From JAPXSY01 sp034003585 (lineage in GTDB: Bacteria; Verrucomicrobiota; Kiritimatiellia; RFP12; UBA1067), in the NCBI GenBank assembly GCA_034003585.1, contig JAVEYH010000006.1, positions 10,628 through 74,627 of the forward strand: a stretch of DNA of 64,000 bases, read 5' to 3'. Positions 1-10,030 of this stretch are shown one piece after another. Each line of letters begins with the position of its first letter. Position 1 is the stretch's first letter. The notes under the pieces were generated by a model that was given only the letters and a program-made list of their open reading frames with translations, had not been told where the DNA came from and made no database searches. The translations under genes and the position numbers were made by a program.

Positions 1-256
1 CGGTGAAGGCGAACTCCAGTTGTCCGGCGGGACGGGGGTTCAGCGGCGTGAGGCCGACCTCCTCGCGGGTCTCGCGGACCGCCGCCTGTTCCGGCGTTTC
101 GCCCGGCTCGATGCGCCCCCCCGGCGCATTCACCTTGCCCCGGCCCAGACCGCGCTTCTTGACGATCAGCAGGAACCGGCCCGCGCTGCGGATGAACGTG
201 AGCACCGCCCGATCTTTCGGCACCCATTTTTCCCAATCCATCTCGACACGTTCCAT
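1..256 (-). CDS. NUDIX hydrolase (MutT-like), C-terminus cut by window edge
   Basis: The 85 visible N-terminal residues start at an ATG at 256 and run off the window. They contain a complete NUDIX box: G47, E53, then R61-E62 and E65-E66 followed by V-G-L (residues 65-69), preceded by a KKRGLGRGKVNAPGG segment. That segment is the usual lead-in of 8-oxo-dGTP/MutT-type enzymes, which hydrolyse nucleoside diphosphates linked to another group using a divalent metal held by the box glutamates. The exact substrate cannot be told. The gene follows the deoxyribosyltransferase-like gene on the same strand, separated by a purine-rich tract, so the two may share a transcript and a nucleotide-pool cleaning role. 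The latter is inference. Confidence 0.85.
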   Translation of the reverse strand, partial: MERVEMDWEKWVPKDRAVLTFIRSAGRFLLIVKKRGLGRGKVNAPGGRIEPGETPEQAAVRETREEVGLTPLNPRPAGQLEFAFT

Positions 257-290
257 CCGGACTCACCCCGCCTTTTCCTTCTTACCCCGC

Positions 291-334
291 ACCTCTTCCT
301 TCTTCCTTCTTCCTTCTTACTTATTCCTTCCTAC
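291..334 (-). repeat. Purine-rich GAAGAAGG short tandem repeat
   Basis: On the minus strand this is an irregular array of GAAGGAA and GAAGAAGG units between the stop of the deoxyribosyltransferase-like gene and the NUDIX start. A second, shorter stretch of the same character lies at 271-284. The units resemble Shine-Dalgarno cores but most lie too far from the NUDIX ATG to act as one. It looks like simple-sequence DNA rather than a gene. Confidence 0.6.
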
Positions 335-747
335 TCGACATGCCGGGTGATGAAGTGGTCGCGGAGATAGGCGATCGCCGCATCCAGTGACGGCAGGATC
401 TTTGTGCAGTAACGCACCATCCACGGAGAGCAGTCCTGAAAGCCGAACGGGGAGAAGGCGACCACGAATTTGCCGAGGTCATGCGCGGCGAAGAACACCT
501 CCATCGAGGTGCCGATCGAGGTTTTGCTGTAGTTGACCAGCAGGATATCCGCATCGCGCACGTCCTGGAGGTCGAACTCCACGATCTCGTTGGCGCTGTC
601 CACCTCGCGGTCCTTGAAATTGCGGCGCATGGGGTCCAGCAGCACAAACTGGTCACGCAGCCCCTCTTTGGCGCGCTCGCGCCACGTCTGGGCCAGATCG
701 GGATGCTCATCCATGATCGGGCCGCTGAGGTAGATTTTCTTTTTCAC
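331..747 (-). CDS. Nucleoside 2-deoxyribosyltransferase-like protein
   Basis: This is a 138-residue protein when started at the GTG at 747; an in-frame ATG further in would remove the N-terminal strand and its YLSGPI motif. The motif set fits the nucleoside deoxyribosyltransferase-like fold (PF05014): KKKIYLSGPI at the N-terminus, a D-x-x-D-x-x-D-A-D segment before a strand (ADILLVN), and GTSMEVFFAA, whose Glu matches the family nucleophile. Family members cleave or exchange the N-glycosidic bond of (deoxy)nucleosides or nucleotides; related enzymes remove modified nucleotides. The gene lies 31 bp after the RpiB-SHMT stop and upstream of the NUDIX gene on the same strand. No strong ribosome binding site is visible before the GTG, so the start is the weakest part of the call. 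Confidence 0.7.
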   Translation of the reverse strand: MKKKIYLSGPIMDEHPDLAQTWRERAKEGLRDQFVLLDPMRRNFKDREVDSANEIVEFDLQDVRDADILLVNYSKTSIGTSMEVFFAAHDLGKFVVAFSPFGFQDCSPWMVRYCTKILPSLDAAIAYLRDHFITRHVE

Positions 748-778
748 GATTGGTGCCGGCCGCTGCCGGGGGCGTGTT

Positions 779-2455
<1,677 letters not shown>

Positions 2456-2488
2456 TGCACTCCGGGATTGAAGGGTAGGGGGGTCAGG

Positions 2489-3379
2489 TTAGCGGGTGGC
2501 GTCCGTCACGCCGCGGAAATATCCGATCGATTCGGCGATACCGTCAAACGGGTCGGCCATGTCTTTCTCGTATTCGAGACTGCAGACGCCCGCATAGCGC
2601 ACCGCGCGCAGCGCGCGCACGAACGCCGGCAGGTCGATCCGGCCGCGCGGCATCTCAATGCCCTTGCCGCTCTTGTCGGCCGCGGTCACGTTTTTGATGT
2701 GGATGTCGTACACGCGGTCGGCGTAACGCAGCAGGGCCTGGACCGGGTCTTTGCCGTCCCGGTACTGGTGGCCGATGTCCAGGCAGAGCCCGATGCGCGG
2801 ATCCAGATCCGCGATCATCCCCATGGCGCTTTCGGCGGTGGGGAACAGCTCCGGCATGTCGGGGCCGTGGTTGTGGATGGCGAAGCAGATGTCATGCTCC
2901 CGCACCCGATCCTGCACCCGGCGCAGCACCCGCGCCGAAGCCACGCGTTTTTTGCCGTCCCGGTCATAGGGCACGCCCACCAGCGTCCGGGTGCCGACGC
3001 GCTTGGCGTAGGCGAACGCCGCGTCCACCTCCTCGTCGGTCGACATGTAGATGGGGCCGACCCCGTATCCGGTCACCCCGTAGGTGCGGCAGGTCTCATG
3101 GAAATCGGCGATCTCCTGCTCCGTGCTGGCGAGCGGCAGGTGGAAATCCTTGATGCACAAAAACCGCACGTCGATCTTCCGCAGCATCTCCAGCGTCTGG
3201 GTCAGGGTAAACTTATGGAACGTGTATCCGGCGATGCCCAGACGGAACGGATCGGTCGAGGCGGCCGGGGTTGGCCGGATGCGCGGTGCGGTGGCGCAGC
3301 CCGCCGCGAGACCGCACGCGCCGGCCCAGGCCGCGGTGCCGATTCCCGCCTGTTTGAAAAAAGAACGTCGGGTCGTCAT
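2489..3379 (-). CDS. Tat-exported sugar phosphate isomerase/epimerase-like TIM-barrel lipoprotein
   Basis: The start is the ATG at 3379, preceded by AGGAGG eight bases upstream; the 296-residue protein opens with TTRRSFFKQAG, a twin-arginine signal, and a lipobox-like LAAGC around residues 25-29. After the signal comes a xylose-isomerase-like TIM barrel (PF01261) with GIAGYTFHKF near 50, IHNHG mid-protein and LCLDIGHQY toward the C-terminal half, carrying the usual His/Asp/Glu metal ligands (also SLEYEKD near the end). The family isomerises or epimerises sugars or polyols; exported Tat members are frequent in Planctomycetes/Verrucomicrobia, where they are thought to act on periplasmic sugars. 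The substrate is unknown. A promoter at 3408-3436 serves this gene. Confidence 0.85.
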   Translation of the reverse strand: MTTRRSFFKQAGIGTAAWAGACGLAAGCATAPRIRPTPAASTDPFRLGIAGYTFHKFTLTQTLEMLRKIDVRFLCIKDFHLPLASTEQEIADFHETCRTYGVTGYGVGPIYMSTDEEVDAAFAYAKRVGTRTLVGVPYDRDGKKRVASARVLRRVQDRVREHDICFAIHNHGPDMPELFPTAESAMGMIADLDPRIGLCLDIGHQYRDGKDPVQALLRYADRVYDIHIKNVTAADKSGKGIEMPRGRIDLPAFVRALRAVRYAGVCSLEYEKDMADPFDGIAESIGYFRGVTDATR

Positions 3380-3407
3380 GCTTCCCTCCTCAAGATGGAA
3401 AAGTGCG

Positions 3408-3436
3408 TTTGTAAACGGGACCGCCCCTAAAGTCAA
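3408..3436 (-). promoter_or_regulatory. Promoter of the TIM-barrel lipoprotein gene
   Basis: Minus-strand TTGACT (3431-3436) and TACAAA (3408-3413) are separated by 17 bp. The predicted transcription start is about 20 bases before the ATG at 3379, leaving room for the AGGAGG ribosome binding site. Confidence 0.55.
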
Positions 3437-3503
3437 GAGCATTCGCGGCGCCTGCGGGGCAAGAAAAACAGGCTGATTCTTCTGGCTGATCTCCGGTGCG
3501 GAT

Positions 3504-3540
3504 TATGCTATCCTTCTTTCTCGTTTTGAGCGAAAGAAGG
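3504..3540 (+). promoter_or_regulatory. Probable -10 box and leader hairpin of pheT
   Basis: TATGCT at 3504-3509 is a good -10 box, although no convincing -35 is visible. It is followed by a 9-bp inverted repeat, CCTTCTTTC at 3512-3520 and GAAAGAAGG at 3532-3540, ending ten bases before the pheT ATG. The right arm contains the purine-rich ribosome binding site, so folding of this hairpin could hide it. That function is inference. Confidence 0.45.
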
Positions 3541-3550
3541 GTTTTGGGGC

Positions 3551-5965
3551 ATGAAAGTACCGGTCAGTTGGCTGAATGAGTTTGTGGACGTGGCGGATCT
3601 GTCGGTCAGGGAGTTGGCCGATAAGCTGACGTTCTCGGGTGTGGAGGTGGAGGGCATCGAAGAGGTCGGCGTGACACTCGGTGACGCCTTTGTGGTGGGC
3701 GAGGTGCTGGCCTGCGCGGCGCACGCGAACTCGGATCATCTGCATGTCTGCACGGTGTCGGACGGCGAGCGGGAGTGGCAGGTGGTGTGCGGGGCGCCCA
3801 ACGCGCGCGCCGGCCTGAAGGTGGCCTTCGCGCGCATCGGCGCGGTGATTCCCGAGGGCGGGTTCACGATCAAGAAGGCCAAGCTGCGCGGCGTGGAGTC
3901 GTTCGGCATGCTCTGCTCGGCGCGCGAGCTGAAACTCTCGGACGATCACGCGGGCATCATGGAGCTGGATCCCGCGCTGAAGCCGGGCACCCCGCTCCGG
4001 GACGTGCTGCCGCCGCCCGAGACGGTGCTGGATCTGGAGATCACCTGGAACCGGCCGGACTGCCTTTCGATCATCGGCATCGCCCGCGAGTTCGCCGCGC
4101 TGCTGCGGCGGCCGCTGCGCCTGCCCCCGGTGGCGTTCGCCGAGACCGGGGAGGCGGTGGAGCGTTTCGCGAAGGTGCGCGTGGAGGATCCGGGCAAGTG
4201 TCCGCGCTACACGGCGCGCGTGATGACCGGCGTCAAGGACGGGACCGCGCCGGCCTGGATGCGGCGCCGGCTGGAGCTGTGCGGCGTGCGGGCGATCAGC
4301 CTGACGGTGGATGTGACCAACTACGTGATGCTGGAGTGCGGTCAGCCGCTGCACGCGTTCGACTACCGCGCGCTGGCGGAGCGCACGGTCGTGGTGCGCC
4401 GCGCCGCGCCGGGCGAGGCGATCACCACGCTGGACGGCGTGAAGCGTTCGCTTGACCCGGACATGCTGGTGATCGCGGACGCCAACGCGCCGAGCGCGGT
4501 GGCGGGCATTATGGGCGGCGCGGGCAGCGAGATCGCGGCGGGCACCGAGCATGTGCTGCTGGAGAGCGCGCTGTTCGACCCGGCCTCGACCAAGTTCACC
4601 GCCACGCGGCTGGGGCTCGGCACCGAATCGTCGCGCCGCTTCGAGCGCGGCGTGGATCCGGAGCTGGCGGATTGGGCGAGCCGCAGGGCCGTGGCCCTGC
4701 TGGCGGAGCACGGGCAGGCGCGCGTGGCCCGAGGCGTCATTGATGTGGACAACCGCGCGTGGAAGGCCAGCGAGGTGGCGCTGCGTTTCGCGCGGGCGCG
4801 GGAGGTGATCGGCGTGGCGCTGCCCGATGACGAAATGGTCGGGCTGCTGACTTCGCTGGGGCTGGAGGTTCTGACGCGTGACGGGCGGGGCGCGACCTTC
4901 CGCATTCCGTCGTGGCGGCTCGACCTGACGCTGGAGGCGGACCTGATCGAAGAGATCGCGCGCCTGCACGGGCTGGACGCGATTCCGGACCGCCTGCCGG
5001 ACGCGACGGCCGTTTCCACGCTGGATGAGGGGGCGTTCCATGCGCGGGCGCGCTGCCGCCAGATTTTGCTGGGCATGGGATTCAGCGAGGCGATGCACTA
5101 CAGTTTTCTTTCGTCGCAGGAGTTGGATGCGTTTGACGCGCGCCGCGCGGCGTCGCGGGCGGTGCTGCCGAACCCGGTGAGCGCCGATTACGGCGTGCTG
5201 CGCGATACGCTGCTGCCGCAGCTCGCGGGGTCGCTCGGGCGCAACGCCTCGCGCCAGGTCGAGTGCGCGGCGCTGTTTGAGATGGGGCGCGTCTTTTTCA
5301 AAGGGGCGGACGGCGAGCCCGGCGAGGAAGAGCGTGTGGCGCTGGGCCTGATGGGGCCGTTCGGACGGCCGGCGGTGGATCGGCGGCGTCCGGTCGGCAA
5401 CGAGGAGGCGCTGTTGTGGCTGAAAGGGGCGGTGGAGAATCTCGCGGCGGCCCTGCGCGCCGGCGGCCTGACCTTCGCGCGCGGCGAACACCCCGCGATG
5501 GAGACGGGGTGGGCGGTCGAGATCCGGCTCAACGGCGAACCGGTCGGGTGCATGGGGCTGCTGTCGGCGGCGTTGCGGCACGCGTGGCGCATGACCGCGC
5601 CGATGCCGCTGGCCGAACTGCGGTTGACGCCGTTGCTGGCCGGCGCGGGCGCGGCGGCCGGGATCCGGCCGGTGCCGCAGTATCCGGCGGTGCGGCGCGA
5701 CATCGCGTTTGTGGCGGACGCCGCGGTGACGCACCGCGAGGTGGTCGAGACCGTGCGCCGGGCGGGACCCGGGGAATTGACCGGCGTTGGGCTTTTTGAT
5801 ATCTTCCAATCAAAAGAAATCGGCAAGGGAAAGCGCAGTTTGGCCTATGCGCTGGAGTTCCGTTCACCAGACCGGACCCTGACGGATCAGGAGGTGAACG
5901 CGGCGTTCGCGGAGATTGTGCAGGCGTTGAAGCAGGATCTGCGCGTGGACGTGCGGGAAGGTTGA
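3551..5965 (+). CDS. pheT: Phenylalanyl-tRNA synthetase beta subunit
   Basis: The 804-residue product matches the full-length bacterial PheT layout. It opens with MKVPVSWLNEFVD, followed by the tRNA-binding (EMAP/OB) domain around residues 40-150 with GAPNARAGLKVAFARIG, then the B3/B4 editing domain, B5 (ARE..IG region near 415-480), the catalytic-like core with ETSRRFERGVD-type sequence (here ESSRRFERGVDPE) and the C-terminal anticodon-binding FDX-ACB domain ending RTLTDQEVNAAF. With PheS it charges tRNA-Phe and hydrolyses mischarged Tyr-tRNA-Phe. No pheS lies in the window, so the two subunits are unlinked here, unlike the usual pheST operon. The gene is flanked by a leader hairpin and a GC-rich terminator-like stem. 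Confidence 0.97.
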   Translation: MKVPVSWLNEFVDVADLSVRELADKLTFSGVEVEGIEEVGVTLGDAFVVGEVLACAAHANSDHLHVCTVSDGEREWQVVCGAPNARAGLKVAFARIGAVIPEGGFTIKKAKLRGVESFGMLCSARELKLSDDHAGIMELDPALKPGTPLRDVLPPPETVLDLEITWNRPDCLSIIGIAREFAALLRRPLRLPPVAFAETGEAVERFAKVRVEDPGKCPRYTARVMTGVKDGTAPAWMRRRLELCGVRAISLTVDVTNYVMLECGQPLHAFDYRALAERTVVVRRAAPGEAITTLDGVKRSLDPDMLVIADANAPSAVAGIMGGAGSEIAAGTEHVLLESALFDPASTKFTATRLGLGTESSRRFERGVDPELADWASRRAVALLAEHGQARVARGVIDVDNRAWKASEVALRFARAREVIGVALPDDEMVGLLTSLGLEVLTRDGRGATFRIPSWRLDLTLEADLIEEIARLHGLDAIPDRLPDATAVSTLDEGAFHARARCRQILLGMGFSEAMHYSFLSSQELDAFDARRAASRAVLPNPVSADYGVLRDTLLPQLAGSLGRNASRQVECAALFEMGRVFFKGADGEPGEEERVALGLMGPFGRPAVDRRRPVGNEEALLWLKGAVENLAAALRAGGLTFARGEHPAMETGWAVEIRLNGEPVGCMGLLSAALRHAWRMTAPMPLAELRLTPLLAGAGAAAGIRPVPQYPAVRRDIAFVADAAVTHREVVETVRRAGPGELTGVGLFDIFQSKEIGKGKRSLAYALEFRSPDRTLTDQEVNAAFAEIVQALKQDLRVDVREG

Positions 5966-5988
5966 CCGGTCATGGATCTTTGAAAGTT

Positions 5989-6011
5989 CCGGGTCCCGTT
6001 TCCGGACCCGG
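5989..6011 (+). terminator. Hairpin after pheT
   Basis: An 8-bp stem CCGGGTCC/GGACCCGG with a seven-base loop (CGTTTCC) lies 24 bases after the pheT stop. There is no T run, so it is at best a weak or Rho-assisted terminator. Its sequence is nearly the same as the riboswitch attenuator at 57594-57614. Confidence 0.45.
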
Positions 6012-6219
6012 ACGACGAACGAAGTGGGCCCTGCTTTGTGCGCGGATAAGCAGCATTTCTCTGACCTTCAATTTGTTACGGGAGTTTGAGTTCGGCGCGG
6101 GACGGACACCTGCCTTGCGCGGGGACCGGAAAACGCCGGCGAAAGCACCCACCTCATTCGTGAGGTTTCAGAGGTACTGTCATACGGCAAAGCGGGGTTT
6201 TTTTTCGGATGGGGGATGC

Positions 6220-7065
6220 GTGAAAAGGGTTTTGACAGGGGCCGCGGCGGCGTGGATCGCATGCGCGGCGGTGTTCGGCCAATCGCGGGATGCGGCGGAT
6301 CAGGCGGAAACGGAGCTGGGGGTCACGACGGGGGTGCCGCAGGCGACCGGTTTCGTGTTCATCGAGGGGCGTTACCTGCCGCCGCCTTACACGGTCACGC
6401 GGAAAGGGAACGGCCTTTTCATCAACCGCACGCTCGTGGAGCGTCCGGTGCCCTGGCCGCCCGCGGCCGCGCCGCAGGCGCCGGAGACGGAAAAACGCGC
6501 GGCCGGCGATGAGGCGCCGCGGCCGCGGGCCGGACCGCAGGAAGAGACGCCGCAGACCGGGGCGCGAAAAAAGATCGTGAGCATCGACGACCTGTTCGCC
6601 GATGAGGATCTGCACGAGGAGACCATTCCGGTTGCGGGGGAAGAGGCGGAACGCCCGGTTGCCGAGGCGGCCGCCGTGGTCGGCGGCGGCTTGTCCGCCG
6701 AGGAGGCCGCGCAGCGCAAGACGGAGGCCCTGGCAGTGCTGGAACGGCTGCGCAAGGGGTATGAGGCCGCGTTGTCGCAGGGCGAGGTGTTCTTTTTCAG
6801 TCAGCGGCACAACCGGGTGAACGGCACGTACGGGACGGCCCGTCTGCTGCTGGGCGTGCTGCCGGCGGCCCTACGGTATGCGCAATCGCCGTCGGATCTG
6901 ATGGCCCGGCTCTATCAGGGAGACATCTCGTTCATTGATCTCACCATGTGCGCCGCGTTGTACGATCACCGGAACACGTTTCCGCTACTGGAGGAGCGGC
7001 TGGCCCGGATTGAGGAGGCGGAGCGTGAGGAGGAGCGGAAGCGTAAGGCGGCGCGGCGCCGGTAG
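6220..7065 (+). CDS. Secreted protein of unknown function
   Basis: I do not recognise this 281-residue protein. The GTG at 6220, behind a GGGGGA purine run, opens a clean Sec signal peptide (KRVLTGAAAAWIACAAVFGQ); upstream in-frame codons would bury it. The mature part has a tyrosine/proline stretch (EGRYLPPPYTVTRKGNG) near 45, a long low-complexity Pro/Ala/Glu/Arg linker (about 75-170), then a helical C-terminal region with FFFSQRHNRVNGTYG and a highly charged tail ending RKRKAARRR. The gene lies 16 bp before the TrpR-family gene and probably shares its transcript. The 254 bp between pheT and this start hold the hairpin at 5989-6011 and otherwise nothing I can name. Confidence 0.6.
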   Translation: MKRVLTGAAAAWIACAAVFGQSRDAADQAETELGVTTGVPQATGFVFIEGRYLPPPYTVTRKGNGLFINRTLVERPVPWPPAAAPQAPETEKRAAGDEAPRPRAGPQEETPQTGARKKIVSIDDLFADEDLHEETIPVAGEEAERPVAEAAAVVGGGLSAEEAAQRKTEALAVLERLRKGYEAALSQGEVFFFSQRHNRVNGTYGTARLLLGVLPAALRYAQSPSDLMARLYQGDISFIDLTMCAALYDHRNTFPLLEERLARIEEAEREEERKRKAARRR

Positions 7066-7081
7066 CGGGAGGGGGTGGAAG

Positions 7082-7447
7082 ATGGCCAGAGCGAAACAGG
7101 TGCGGGACGGAGCGTCCTTTCGGGCGGTGGCGGGCGTATTGGCGGAGATCCGCTCCACCGGGGAGATGACCGCCTTTCTCGATGAACTGCTGACTCCCGG
7201 GGAGGTGCACGACATCTCCCTGCGGTGGAAGTTGCTCGGGTTGCTTGCGCAGGGCGTGTCGCAGCGCCGGATTGCCGAGGAACTCAAGATCAGCCTGTGC
7301 AAAATCACGCGCGGATCGAGGATCCTCAAACAAAAAGGGGCCGTGACCGCCCGTCTGCTGTCCGGCGGAAAAGCCGTCGGGACGGGGTGCGGCAAGGCGG
7401 ACGGGACGAAACGGAATCTCCGGAAAGGGGCGGGCGGATGCAGGTGA
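7082..7447 (+). CDS. TrpR-family transcriptional regulator
   Basis: The 121-residue protein carries the Trp-repressor fold in its middle: ELLTPGEVHDISLRWKLLGL, then GVSQRRIAEELKIS as the helix-turn-helix and CKITRGSRILKQKGA. The ITRGS-x-x-LK signature and the Arg in SLRWKLL correspond to the DNA-binding and tryptophan-contact regions of TrpR; the looser YerC/YecD relatives lack the ITRGS signature. Beyond residue 95 a basic tail (KADGTKRNLRKGAGG) extends the usual length of about 100. Its last 10 bases overlap the aminotransferase start at 7438, so the two are translationally coupled. The simplest reading is a regulator responding to an amino acid and cotranscribed with an aminotransferase. 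No trp genes are in the window, so the ligand is not shown. Confidence 0.8.
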   Translation: MARAKQVRDGASFRAVAGVLAEIRSTGEMTAFLDELLTPGEVHDISLRWKLLGLLAQGVSQRRIAEELKISLCKITRGSRILKQKGAVTARLLSGGKAVGTGCGKADGTKRNLRKGAGGCR

Positions 7448-8622
7448 TCGCAAAGGCGGTGCAGGAGCAGATGGGCGGCGCGTCCTGGATCCGGAAAATG
7501 TTCGAAAAAGGCGCGGAGCTCAAAAAAACCTTTGGTGACGAACGGGTGTGCGATTTCAGTCTCGGTAATCCGGACGTGCCGCCGCCGGCCCGCGCGCGTG
7601 ACGTGCTGTGCGCGCTGGCGGATCAGGCGGTGCGGCCGCTGGGGTTGGGGTATTGCCCGAACGCGGGACTGCCCGCGTTCCGTGAGGCTCTGGCGGATTT
7701 CCTCGCGCGGCAGCAGGGCGTGCCGATGCGGGCCGACCAGGTGGTGGTCACCTGCGGTGCGGCTGGCGCGCTGACCTCCTTCTTCCGGGCGGTGTTGGAA
7801 CCGGGCGACGAAGTGATGTGCCCCGCTCCGTATTTCGTGGAGTACGGCGCGTACTGCGGCCATTTCGGCGGTGTGCTCAGACCGGTGCCCGCGCTGCCGC
7901 CGGATTTCCAGCCGGATGTCGCGGCGATCGAGGCGGCGGTGACGGAGAGGACGCGCGTGCTGCTCCTCAACTCGCCGAACAACCCCACCGGGTGCGTGTA
8001 TGCGCGGGAAACGCTCGAACGTCTCGGCGCCCTGGTGGATCGGGTCAACGCCGCACGCGAGCGGCCGCTCTTTCTGGTGAGTGACGAGCCGTACCGTTTC
8101 TTCGCGTACGATGGCGTGACCGTGCCTCCGGTGCTGCCGCTCTCGCCCTTCTCCCTTGTGCTCGGATCCTTTTCCAAAAGCCTCTCGCTGGCCGGCGAGC
8201 GCATCGGGTATCTTGCGGCCAACCCCGCCATGCCGCAGGTCGGGACGCTGATGGGCGCGGTGACCATGACCAACCGCACGCTGGGTTTCGTGAACGCGCC
8301 GGTTTTGGGTCAGCGGCTGGCGATGGCGTTGCTGGAGGAGGGCGTGAACCTCGAGGTGTATGACCGGCGGCGCCAGGCGATGGCCGCGGTGCTCGCGCAG
8401 GCGGGGATCCGCTTCGCCATGCCGCGCGGGGCGTTCTATTTCTTTCCGGAAGCGCCCGGCGGGGACGATCTGGCGTTTGTGCGGCGGTTGCTGGAGCGCA
8501 ATGTGCTGGCGGTGCCGGGCCGAGGCTTCGGCTTCCCCGGCTATTTCCGGTTGAGTTTCTGTGTGGAGGAGGCGGTGATCGCGCGTTCGGCCGAGGGATT
8601 TCAAGCCGCGGTCGCAGGCTGA
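7438..8622 (+). CDS. Class I/II pyridoxal-phosphate aminotransferase
   Basis: This is a 394-residue fold-type I aminotransferase. Visible landmarks are SLGNPDVPPP near 42, the substrate-binding GYCPNAGLPAFREALA around 71, NSPNNPTGCVYA near 179, the DEPYRFF loop near 221 and the PLP lysine K247 in GSFSKSLSLAGERIGY, followed by a conserved arginine in FRLSFC near the C-terminus. It most resembles aspartate/alanine-type enzymes of the AspC/PatA group, which pass an amino group to a 2-oxo acid; the exact substrate is unclear. The ATG at 7438 overlaps the TrpR-family gene, and a secreted-protein gene follows 31 bp downstream. Confidence 0.9.
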   Translation: MQVIAKAVQEQMGGASWIRKMFEKGAELKKTFGDERVCDFSLGNPDVPPPARARDVLCALADQAVRPLGLGYCPNAGLPAFREALADFLARQQGVPMRADQVVVTCGAAGALTSFFRAVLEPGDEVMCPAPYFVEYGAYCGHFGGVLRPVPALPPDFQPDVAAIEAAVTERTRVLLLNSPNNPTGCVYARETLERLGALVDRVNAARERPLFLVSDEPYRFFAYDGVTVPPVLPLSPFSLVLGSFSKSLSLAGERIGYLAANPAMPQVGTLMGAVTMTNRTLGFVNAPVLGQRLAMALLEEGVNLEVYDRRRQAMAAVLAQAGIRFAMPRGAFYFFPEAPGGDDLAFVRRLLERNVLAVPGRGFGFPGYFRLSFCVEEAVIARSAEGFQAAVAG

Positions 8623-8653
8623 GGGCGCGGAGGCGTTGCCGGAAGGAGGGGGC

Positions 8654-10021
8654 ATGCGGACAGGGCTCGGAATCATGCGGGTGGCGGTGGCGGTACTCTG
8701 GGTGTGCGGTGCGCGGGCCACGGGGTTCACCGGGCCTGCGGAGTGGCGGACGGTCAACACCAACGGGGTGCGGGCGTGGCAGGCCGCACAGCAGGCGGCC
8801 GCGTCCGGCGGCGCCGTTGCGGTCTGGCCGGGTGTCGCGGCGGATGCCGTCCGGCGCGAGGTGCGGTTGCTGGCCGAAGCCGTGGGTCACACGGAGGGAG
8901 TCACAACGGAATTCATCCTGATCGGCCCGATGAGTGACCGCGCCTATGAGTCGGTGGCCGTGACCGTGGCCGCGCCCGGCGATATCGTGCGGGCCGTCGA
9001 GCATCTCGGTCTGAAACGCGGCGGAGGGGTGGGCAGCCGCCCCTTCCGCTTCTGGCCAATGGGGGAGCGCGTGACCGCCACGGTGAGGCCGCTGGATGGC
9101 GCGGATGCGGCGGCGCAGCCGCTGCAAGCCCTGATCCGCGACGAGGGGGAGGACGCGCCGCTGGTCGGGGAGGGCGGCCTGGTTTTCACGGGGGGACGGT
9201 GGGACGGTCCGGTCTGCCTCACGGACACCAACATGCCCGGTTCGGTCATTTCGCTCTACAACGCGGGGGAGACGGTTTTTGACGTGCCGTTCCGGGTCGG
9301 GCAGAGTGAGGTGTACGGCCGGCTGAAATTGGCGCGCTCGTATCCGTGCGGCGCGCTGCTCGAGGTCGTGCTGCGTCCGTTGGCGGCGGACGGGCGGCCG
9401 CGGGTTCTGCCGCTGCGGGTTACGGCGGAACCCGGCGAGGGTGGGGTGTCGCTGGCCGCGCGCGGGGCGGACGGGGCGGTCCTGCATCGTTCCGATCTGG
9501 CCGGGACGCTGGCCTGGTTGCGGGCGCGGGCGGATGCGGGCCGCGAGCTTTTCGTCACGCTGGAGATGGATGAGGCGCTCACGCTGCAACAGGCCGCGGA
9601 GGTCGCGCGGACCTTCGAGATGCTCGACGGCAAGGGATTGAAACTCGACGGCAAAGGGGATGGCGGTTTGTACGCCAAGGCCTTCCTGCCGCTGGAGAAG
9701 TGGCGCGAGCGCGAGGGCCGCACGCCCCAGCCCTTTGAATTGCATGTGACGCGGAATGCGGCGGGCGCGTGGGTCAAAAGTCTGGTTTTCATCGAAGAGG
9801 ACTGGCGGGTGGAGGGGCTCGATCCGCGGCTGACCCCGCGCGCGTTCCCGTTCGAGGAGTGGAAAACGCTGCCGGGCCTGACGGCCCGTGCGGGCGGAGC
9901 CGAGAACAAAGTGCAGGTGCTCTTTGTCTTCGCACCCCGGGAGGCGCCGCTCCAGGCGTTCATGCCCGGCGTGCGCGCGCTGTCGGAGCGGCTGCCGATC
10001 GTGTACGTGTTCGGCGAATAA
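8654..10021 (+). CDS. Secreted YdjY-like domain protein
   Basis: The ATG at 8654 follows AAGGAGGGGG and starts a signal peptide (RTGLGIMRVAVAVLWVCGARATG). The mature 455-residue precursor has an N-terminal region resembling the YdjY family: TTEFILIGPMSDRAYESV, then DIVRAVEHLGLKRG, and later NMPGSVISLYNAGETVFDVP, matching the usual order of conserved blocks. YdjY has no established function. The second half (about 250-455) is unrecognised; it includes a strand-helix segment (ELFVTLEMDEALTLQQAAEVA) reminiscent of ExbD-like periplasmic domains. The gene ends ten bases before the stop of the convergent AsmA-like gene at 10031, with no clear terminator between. Confidence 0.55.
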   Translation: MRTGLGIMRVAVAVLWVCGARATGFTGPAEWRTVNTNGVRAWQAAQQAAASGGAVAVWPGVAADAVRREVRLLAEAVGHTEGVTTEFILIGPMSDRAYESVAVTVAAPGDIVRAVEHLGLKRGGGVGSRPFRFWPMGERVTATVRPLDGADAAAQPLQALIRDEGEDAPLVGEGGLVFTGGRWDGPVCLTDTNMPGSVISLYNAGETVFDVPFRVGQSEVYGRLKLARSYPCGALLEVVLRPLAADGRPRVLPLRVTAEPGEGGVSLAARGADGAVLHRSDLAGTLAWLRARADAGRELFVTLEMDEALTLQQAAEVARTFEMLDGKGLKLDGKGDGGLYAKAFLPLEKWREREGRTPQPFELHVTRNAAGAWVKSLVFIEEDWRVEGLDPRLTPRAFPFEEWKTLPGLTARAGGAENKVQVLFVFAPREAPLQAFMPGVRALSERLPIVYVFGE

Positions 10022-10030
10022 GCCGCCGTC

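Noticed and set aside
3503..5809. Long minus-strand frame opposite pheT.
   Set aside because: Its product is Arg/His/Gln-rich without any family, and pheT is unambiguous.
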